In this document: positions 6,229-10,968 of the stretch, in pieces
Layout: every line of letters starts with the position of its first letter
Numbering within the stretch: position 1 is the stretch's first letter
Assembly: GCA_946623295.1 (NCBI GenBank)
Contig: CAMOQY010000034.1
Span: 1 to 10,968, forward strand
Reading direction: 5' to 3'
Source: an uncultured Lachnospiraceae bacterium
Lineage (GTDB): Bacteria; Bacillota; Clostridia; Lachnospirales; Lachnospiraceae
Length of the DNA: 10,968 bases
Notes under the pieces: model-generated
The model's input: only the letters and a program-made list of their open reading frames with translations
The model's database searches: none
Told to the model about the DNA's origin: nothing
Made by a program: the position numbers and the translations under genes

Positions 6229-6273
6229 AAAAACTAAAAACCAAAACTAAATACTAAAATCTGACACAGGAGG
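6229..6273 (+). promoter_or_regulatory. A-rich, G-free leader and ribosome binding site of glpK
   Basis: The first 33 bases after the Ldh stop contain no G and repeat the unit CTAAA three times. AGGAGG follows at 6268-6273, 6 nt before ATG 6280. Such an unstructured A-rich leader would favour ribosome loading. No hairpin or promoter is visible, so glpK probably shares the upstream transcript. Confidence 0.55.
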
Positions 6274-6279
6274 CCTGTA

Positions 6280-7773
6280 ATGAAGGATTATATCATGGCT
6301 CTTGACGCGGGAACTACAAGCAACCGCTGTATACTTTTTGATAAAAAGGGCGAGATCGTATCGGTATCGCAAAAGGAATTCAAACAGTATTATCCGCAGC
6401 CCGGATGGGTGGAGCATAATCCTTTCGATATCCTGAATACAATGCTGGAGGTCGCCCGCGCGGCGCTGAAAAAGATCAATGCCTCCGCCGAGGATATCGC
6501 GGCGATAGGCATCACGAACCAGCGCGAGACTACGATAGTCTGGGACCGCGAGAGCGGAGAGCCCGTCTGCCCTGCGATCGTTTGGCAGTGCAGACGCACA
6601 TCCCAGTACTGCGACAGTCTCAGGGAAAAGGGACTGACGGATATGATCCGCAGCAGGACGGGCCTTGTGATAGATGCGTATTTTTCCGGTACAAAGCTGC
6701 GGTGGATCCTTGAAAACATACCCGAGGCCAGAACGAGGGCCGAGGCTTGAGAGCTGCTCTTTGGCACGGTGGATTCATGGCTCATATGGAAGCTCACCGG
6801 CGGCAAGGTGCACGCGACCGATTATTCAAACGCCTCGCGCACGATGCTGTTCAACATCAACACCCTGGAATGGGACGAAGAGATCCTTGCCGAGCTGGAT
6901 ATCCCGCGCTGCATGCTGCCTGAGGTCAAGCCGTCGAGCGGCATATTCGGATTTACCGATCCCTCCGTATTCGGGGGAGAGATCCCGATCGCCGGAGTAG
7001 CGGGAGACCAGCAGGCCGCGCTTTTCGGACAGACCTGCTTTGAAAAAGGCCAGGTCAAGAGCACCTACGGCACCGGCGGCTTCCTGCTTATGAATACCGG
7101 CGAGGAGCCTGTCTTTTCCGACAGCGGCCTCGTCACGACGATTGCCTGGGGCATAGGAGGAAAGGTATACTACGCTCTCGAAGGGTCGATATTCGTAGCC
7201 GGAGCGGCCATACAGTGGCTGCGCGACGAGCTCGGTTTTATCAAAAAAGCCTCGGACTGCGAGGAACTTGCCGAACAGGTCAAGGATACGAACGGCTGCT
7301 TTGTAGTGCCTGCCTTTACGGGACTTGGCGCTCCGTACTGGGATCAGTACGCCAGAGGCGTGATCGTCGGACTGACGCGCGGCGTAAACAAATGCCATAT
7401 AGTCCGCGCCACTCTGGAAGCGATCGCGTTTCAGGTGGAGGATGTCCTTGAGGAAATGAAAACGGTCTCCGGCTATGAGATCCCGTCCGTACAGGTGGAC
7501 GGCGGCGCTACAGCCAACAATCTGCTCATGAAGATGCAGACCGACATATCCGGTATTCCAGTAGTACGCCCTGAGTGTGTCGAGACGACGGCGCTCGGAG
7601 CTGCCTACCTGGCGGGGCTTGCCGTGGGCTATTGGGCGGACAAGGCCGATGTAGTGACAAACAGGCAAGTAGAGAGGATATTTTATCCGTATACGACCCC
7701 GCAGGAGCGTGCGGAGCGAATGGCCCTCTGGAGAAAGGCAGTCGGACGCAGCCGCGGCTGGGCACAGGATTAA
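6280..7773 (+). pseudogene. glpK: Glycerol kinase with an in-frame TGA at codon 157
   Basis: GlpK phosphorylates glycerol to glycerol-3-phosphate with ATP in the cytoplasm. The frame encodes about 497 positions, the normal length. Signatures include [14 protein letters not shown] (phosphate binding), [11 protein letters not shown] (glycerol-contacting Arg-Glu), [12 protein letters not shown], the catalytic-base region [10 protein letters not shown] with D243, [23 protein letters not shown] and [12 protein letters not shown]. Codon 157 is TGA where homologues read glycine (G-ELLFGT); one G-to-T change from GGA would produce it. Reading resumes in the same frame with no other damage. TGA ends several neighbouring genes and tryptophan is TGG, so recoding is unlikely. 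A truncated 156-residue product would lack the catalytic base and most of the ATP site. Reinitiation at ATG 6769 has no ribosome binding site. The lesion is either very recent or a sequence error. No clear terminator follows. Confidence 0.85.
6748..6750 (+). other. Premature TGA inside glpK
   Basis: This stop is in frame with both flanking halves of glycerol kinase and replaces a well-conserved glycine before ELLFGT. It overlaps the small dyad AGAGC-T-GCTCT (6750-6760), which is explained by the conserved codons and does not look like a selenocysteine insertion element. Confidence 0.9.
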
Positions 7774-7841
7774 GGAAGCGGACAGACGTATATCCGGTCC
7801 TGTCAAAGGCGCGGCGGCGGAGCGTTTTTTCTCTCATCAGC

Positions 7842-7870
7842 TTGTTTTTGCCTGCCGGTTATGATATATT
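7842..7870 (+). promoter_or_regulatory. Promoter with extended -10 for the peptidase gene
   Basis: TTGTTT (7842-7847) and TATATT (7865-7870) are 17 nt apart, and TGA directly before TATATT makes an extended -10 (TGn). Transcription should start near 7877, leaving a leader of about 50 nt. This separates the peptidase and membrane-protein pair from glpK. Confidence 0.6.
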
Positions 7871-7897
7871 TTCCGTTGCGTCGTAAGGCCGGCAGGC
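7850..7897. repeat. 9-bp perfect inverted repeat enclosing the -10 and transcription start
   Basis: GCCTGCCGG (7850-7858) and CCGGCAGGC (7889-7897) are perfect complements 30 nt apart. One arm lies in the promoter spacer and the other in the early leader. This could be paired operator half-sites for a looping or cooperative repressor. As RNA only the right arm would be transcribed, so a hairpin in mRNA is unlikely. Confidence 0.5.
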
Positions 7898-7927
7898 CGG
7901 AAGTTTATCGGACGCAGAAGGAACCAG

Positions 7928-8419
7928 ATGTCAGATCAGGATCAGAAAACCAGACAGGATCCGGGGCTGCTGCCGGTGGACGAATGGTACGCGCTCGTAA
8001 AGAAGGGCGCCAACGTTGCGGTCCACGTCGTTCCGAACGGCAGGAGCATGCGCCCGCTGATCGTCGGAGGCAGGGACAGTGTCGAGATATGGCCGCTCAG
8101 ACGCGAGCTCAAAAAGGGCGACATTGTGCTTTTCCGCAGGCAGGACGGCGCGAACGTGCTCCACAGGGTCTGGAAACTGAGCGGAGATACCGTCACGACC
8201 TACGGCGACGGCTGCGTAAAGCCTGACCGTCCCATAAAAAGGGACCAGGTCATGGGGATAGCGACAGGGCTTGAGCGCAAAGGAAGGCATTTCAGTCTTG
8301 ATACGGCAGGGGCCAGGTTACAGGGAAGGATCTGGTGGATACTCAGGCCGGTAGTTCGTTTCCCGCGCAGAGCCGCCAGCAAGGTGATCCGGCAGTGGCT
8401 TGGCATAAAAAGAAAATAA
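7928..8419 (+). CDS. S24/S26-type serine peptidase (signal-peptidase-like, Ser-His-Asp)
   Basis: The 163-residue protein has the core of an S24/S26 peptidase. The nucleophile motif is NGRSMRPLI with S40. KKGDIVLFRR is the strand preceding the base, which is histidine in VLHRV (H79), not the lysine of bacterial signal peptidase I. The third motif is TYGDGC with D94. A Ser/His/Asp set resembles SipW/ER-type signal peptidases. It differs from those in having no N-terminal membrane anchor. The C-terminal part (about 130-163) is basic and hydrophobic (GRIWWILRPVVRF), possibly peripheral membrane binding. Related soluble peptidases in Clostridia are seen near peptide export genes, but none is visible here. 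ATG 7928 has AGAAGGA just upstream. The substrate is unknown; it is likely co-expressed with the next gene 24 bp away. Confidence 0.75.
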   Translation: MSDQDQKTRQDPGLLPVDEWYALVKKGANVAVHVVPNGRSMRPLIVGGRDSVEIWPLRRELKKGDIVLFRRQDGANVLHRVWKLSGDTVTTYGDGCVKPDRPIKRDQVMGIATGLERKGRHFSLDTAGARLQGRIWWILRPVVRFPRRAASKVIRQWLGIKRK

Positions 8420-8443
8420 ACAGTCAGAAAGGTTGATATCATT

Positions 8444-8902
8444 ATGGATGGATGGGGTATAGCAGCAATAGTTCTCGGAGTGATAGTCGTAATACTCGGA
8501 GTGCTGTATTTTCTGGGACGCAAGATGCAGCGCCGCCAGGGCGAGGCTCAGCAGCAGATGGAAGCGAACAAGATGGTCACTTCCATGCTCATCATCGATA
8601 AAAAGATGATGAAGATCACAGAGTCGGGACTGCCGCAGATAGCTATAGATTCAACTCCCAAATACCTGCGCTGGAAAAAAGTGCCTATAGTAAAGGCGAA
8701 GGTCGGACCGAAGGTAATGACGCTTGTAGCCGATCAGGACGTCTTTGAGGTCATTCCGGTCAAAAAGGAAGTCAAGGTCGAGATCAGCGGAATGTATATT
8801 ACGGGCATAAAGAGCGTGCGCGGCGGAAGTGTTGAGCTGACAAAGAAACAGCAGAAGGAAAAGAAGAAAGCCGCAAAGGCTTCAAAAAAGACAGGCAAAT
8901 AG
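8444..8902 (+). CDS. Single-pass membrane protein with Lys-rich tail, function unknown
   Basis: I do not recognise this 152-residue family. One strong N-terminal membrane segment (residues 5-25) is followed by a basic, Gln-rich stretch (26-42) that would keep the rest in the cytoplasm. Then comes a compact, probably beta-rich domain (about 46-130) with alternating hydrophobic and charged residues such as VFEVIPVKKEVKVEIS. The last 20 residues are half lysine, suggesting contact with nucleic acid, ribosomes or acidic lipid heads. There are no cysteines or catalytic motifs. AAAGG lies 11 nt before ATG 8444, a rather long spacing. It follows the S24/S26 peptidase by 24 bp with no terminator, so the pair probably forms an operon, and this protein could anchor or be cut by the peptidase. 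That link is inference. Confidence 0.75.
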   Translation: MDGWGIAAIVLGVIVVILGVLYFLGRKMQRRQGEAQQQMEANKMVTSMLIIDKKMMKITESGLPQIAIDSTPKYLRWKKVPIVKAKVGPKVMTLVADQDVFEVIPVKKEVKVEISGMYITGIKSVRGGSVELTKKQQKEKKKAAKASKKTGK

Positions 8903-8964
8903 GATTTCGGAATATAAATACGTAAGCCACTCAAAAGCAGGCGTAAATATTCTTCAGTTGCCAC

Positions 8965-8993
8965 TTCCCTTTTCTGCCGGGCTGCGATATACT
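8965..8993 (+). promoter_or_regulatory. Weak candidate promoter for the HD-RyR gene
   Basis: TATACT (8988-8993) resembles a -10, with TTCCCT 17 nt upstream as a poor -35. A better -35 (TTGCCA, 8958-8963) is 24 nt away, too far without a regulator. The region 8903-9048 otherwise holds AT-rich DNA and small dyads but no gene or clear terminator. Confidence 0.3.
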
Positions 8994-9011
8994 GAACATG
9001 TTATATATATG

Positions 9012-9019
9012 GTCATGAC
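9012..9019. repeat. Palindrome GTCATGAC in the leader
   Basis: This perfect 8-bp palindrome lies between the candidate promoter and the ribosome binding site, 17 nt before the second dyad at 9036-9048. It may be a protein site, but palindromes of this size arise often by chance. Confidence 0.2.
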
Positions 9020-9030
9020 AGTCGGCACGT

Positions 9031-9048
9031 GAAAGGAGTGTGACACTC
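9031..9048 (+). promoter_or_regulatory. Ribosome binding site overlapped by a dyad, HD-RyR gene
   Basis: AAGGAG (9033-9038) precedes ATG 9049 by 10 nt and sets the start. It partly overlaps GAGTGT-G-ACACTC (9036-9048), a perfect 6-bp dyad that ends at the start codon. In RNA, GAGT/ACTC could close a 5-nt loop and cover part of the site. In DNA it could be an operator. Confidence 0.55.
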
Positions 9049-10968
9049 ATGGCGTACACTGCTATCGAAGAAATGCGGCAGGTCAATGAACGCAGATTCG
9101 GCATGGATCTGGGTCCATACCAGCCGCCGTTTTTTATTTGCGGAAAAGGTTTTGATCTGAAGTCGTCAGCCCTCAGATTCATCCGCGAGAGGTGCGAGGA
9201 GCTTTCTTTTGACCGCGCGGTCGAAGAAGAAGAAAAAAGCAGCGGCGTACTGGCCGGAAAAAGCCTCAAGCCCGGGCAGATCCCCTACAATATGGAAATG
9301 GATCTCAACAGGCTCTGCCTGGAAAAATCACTGGAGTCTTTCTTTGAGTCCGGTGTTGCAGAGGATGCCTATGCAGTATATTACTGCTATCTTGAGATGT
9401 TCATCGGCAGGTACGGAAACTCAAAGCACATGGTCGAACTCCTATCCGAGTACGAGATGAACGGCAGTTCACTGCTCATAAAGCACAGGGATCATTACTC
9501 ACATTCCGTCTACGTCTTTGCGCTGGGGCTGGCCATATATGAGACGAACGAGACCTTCAGGAGATGCTTCGAACGCTTCTATGGTCTGGACGAGACGCCG
9601 GGGCCGGATCGCGCGGCCTGCGTTTTCCTCGAATTCTGGGGGCTGACGGCGCTTTTCCACGATATAGGCTACCCTTTTGAGATACCTTTCGAGGAGATCC
9701 TCTCATACTTTGAGGTGGACGGGCTGAAAAGAGGAGTGGACAGTCCGTACCTCGCATACAGGGGCATGGAGCAGTTTACCGCGCTGGAGAGCGAGAGTAC
9801 GGTCTGGCTGAAAAAACTGACCGGCAGGAGCTTTGACAGCATCAGCGGCCTGCTCGCCTGGGCAGTCACAAAACGCCTCGGAGCGTCTTACGGTTTCTCC
9901 GAGGATTACATCCGTTTCGTCGTGGAGGACAAACCCACGCGTCCCGAACGCTACGGGTACTTTATGGACCACGCGGTATTCAGCGCGATCAGGCTCCTGC
10001 GCGAGCTTGTCAGCGCCGGCGGGTCGGAGAGTATCTCGCAGATGCATCTCGACGCGCTCTCGGCCATCGCCATCCACAACAGCATGTTCAAATTCTCTAT
10101 CGCGTATTACAAGGATCCGGAAAAGCGCAAGGCTCCGCTTGCCATGGAGCTGCATCCGCTGGCGTGGATGCTGATGCTCTGCGACGAGCTTCAGTGCTGG
10201 GACCGCAGAGCCTACGGCCGCAGCTCACGCACGGAGCTGCATCCCGTGGACGTGGACTTTGATTTTTCCGGCGGAAATATCCGCGCCGTCTATTACTACG
10301 ATCAGGACGATCAGGCTAAGATCGACGAATATAACAGAGAATACGATGCCTGGATCCTGGCCGGCAGGCAGGGCAAAGAGCCGCGGCTAAAAGCCTACAG
10401 CGATATGGCAGGAGAGGCCTCGCGATTCGTTACGGATATCGAAAAGATCGTGGACCTCAATGGGTCGCTTCTGGAGGTGGAGGCGGCACTCTGCCGCGTC
10501 GACCGTTCGCGCAAGCACGGATATCTCTCGGGCAGCAGCTTCCTGCATCTGTACGATTTTGCCGTGGCGCTGCACGCGAGGAATATGCCCGAGGGTACTA
10601 CGACGGAGGAAGCCGAGGAGAAATTCACCTCGGCCTCGCTCGAATACCAGCTTTCCGGGATAAACCGCGCGCGGTCGTTTGACAGGTATCTGAACGCCAT
10701 TGACTGCTTCTATACGGACCGGACCGTGGATTTCATGCCGGTTACGGAATTCTCGCGCGATCAGGCTGAGATCATCGCCCCTCTCGAGCACGAGAGATGG
10801 ATCCGCGAGCACCATGCCATGGGCTGGGTGCACGGGGAAGGGACTGATGCGATCCCGCTCGGCGGCGCACTGCGCGAGCAGCTGCGGCGTCACCGTCTCG
10901 TTATGGACGGCGAGCCGACGGAGGAGGAGATCCGCGAGCACTATTTTTCGCTGGCAGAATCAGATCAG
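9049..10968 (+). CDS. HD-domain phosphohydrolase-like protein with C-terminal RyR-like domain (3' end beyond window)
   Basis: An uninterrupted frame of 640 codons runs to the window edge. The N-terminus (1-145) is an unassigned helical region. An HD-type metal site follows: H152 in YSHSVYVF, H204-D205 in LTALFHDIGYPFE, H308 in MDHAVFSA, H343 in AIAIHNSMF and D379 in LMLCDELQ. The order H-HD-H-H-D is that of two-metal HD phosphodiesterases such as PgpH, with about 100 residues between HD and the third histidine. Residues about 400-570 are mixed and unassigned, with FLHLYDFAVALHARN at about 500. From 575, PLEHERWIREHHAMGWVHG matches the core of RyR domains (HxxW...GWxYG), and the frame ends where that domain's last helix should start. 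Nucleotide signalling or hydrolysis is likely but the substrate is unknown. No signal peptide or membrane segment is visible. ATG 9049 is set by the AAGGAG site. Confidence 0.8.
   Translation, partial: MAYTAIEEMRQVNERRFGMDLGPYQPPFFICGKGFDLKSSALRFIRERCEELSFDRAVEEEEKSSGVLAGKSLKPGQIPYNMEMDLNRLCLEKSLESFFESGVAEDAYAVYYCYLEMFIGRYGNSKHMVELLSEYEMNGSSLLIKHRDHYSHSVYVFALGLAIYETNETFRRCFERFYGLDETPGPDRAACVFLEFWGLTALFHDIGYPFEIPFEEILSYFEVDGLKRGVDSPYLAYRGMEQFTALESESTVWLKKLTGRSFDSISGLLAWAVTKRLGASYGFSEDYIRFVVEDKPTRPERYGYFMDHAVFSAIRLLRELVSAGGSESISQMHLDALSAIAIHNSMFKFSIAYYKDPEKRKAPLAMELHPLAWMLMLCDELQCWDRRAYGRSSRTELHPVDVDFDFSGGNIRAVYYYDQDDQAKIDEYNREYDAWILAGRQGKEPRLKAYSDMAGEASRFVTDIEKIVDLNGSLLEVEAALCRVDRSRKHGYLSGSSFLHLYDFAVALHARNMPEGTTTEEAEEKFTSASLEYQLSGINRARSFDRYLNAIDCFYTDRTVDFMPVTEFSRDQAEIIAPLEHERWIREHHAMGWVHGEGTDAIPLGGALREQLRRHRLVMDGEPTEEEIREHYFSLAESDQ

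Noticed and set aside
6748..6750. TGA in glpK read as selenocysteine or as glycine under an alternative code
   Set aside because: Neighbouring genes end with TGA and no convincing selenocysteine insertion hairpin follows. Selenocysteine makes no sense at a conserved glycine remote from chemistry, and the gene content is clostridial.
6826..7806. 326-codon minus-strand open frame opposite glpK
   Set aside because: The plus strand encodes unmistakable glycerol kinase; the antisense translation has no family features.
7800..7830. Possible terminator before the T-run at 7825-7830 after glpK
   Set aside because: Only a 3-bp CGC/GCG stem can be formed directly before the T-run, too weak for an intrinsic terminator.
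8958..8993. TTGCCA paired with TATACT as a standard promoter for the HD-RyR gene
   Set aside because: Spacing is 24 nt, outside the range for an unaided sigma-A promoter; a weaker pair with 17-nt spacing is listed instead.

Overview
The window looks like a chromosomal stretch from a G+C-rich member of the Clostridia, probably related to Lachnospiraceae. The reasons are strong AGGAGG-type ribosome binding sites, a DUF5685 protein beside a J-domain protein, a Lachnospiraceae-style FolD variant, and the absence of phage, IS, CRISPR or tRNA signals. Genes are tightly packed; the longest gene-free stretch is about 200 bases. The taxon is inferred from protein style, not from a search.

Left part (1-1784, + strand): the 3' part of dtd (D-aminoacyl-tRNA deacylase), then folD (one-carbon folate enzyme) and lepB (signal peptidase I). 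They are spaced 4 bp apart or overlap by 4 bp, so they are probably co-transcribed. The FolD has lost two of the classical catalytic residues. Then (1789-3922, - strand) comes a three-gene operon read leftward: a membrane-anchored zinc-ribbon protein, a DUF5685 protein, and a J-domain protein with a glycine/aromatic low-complexity linker, a TPR-like region and a seven-cysteine tail. lepB and the J-protein gene meet tail to tail with only 4 bp between stop codons.

Middle (3923-7773): a roughly 200-bp divergent control region, with back-to-back promoters flanking a 12-bp interrupted palindrome, serves the leftward operon and a rightward set. The rightward set is an alpha/beta-hydrolase (monoacylglycerol-lipase/lysophospholipase type), an Ldh_2-family NAD(P)-dependent 2-hydroxyacid dehydrogenase, and glycerol kinase. 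A lipase plus glycerol kinase suggests use of acylglycerols as a carbon source, but glpK carries an in-frame TGA at codon 157 in an otherwise intact frame.

Right part (7774-10968): a convincing promoter wrapped in a 9-bp inverted repeat leads into a soluble S24/S26-type peptidase with Ser/His/Asp residues, and a single-pass membrane protein of unknown function. Last is a long protein open to the window edge. It combines an HD metal-phosphohydrolase core with a C-terminal RyR-like domain. This HD-RyR protein and the J/DUF5685/zinc-ribbon operon are the least characterised parts of the window and the best candidates for new biology.
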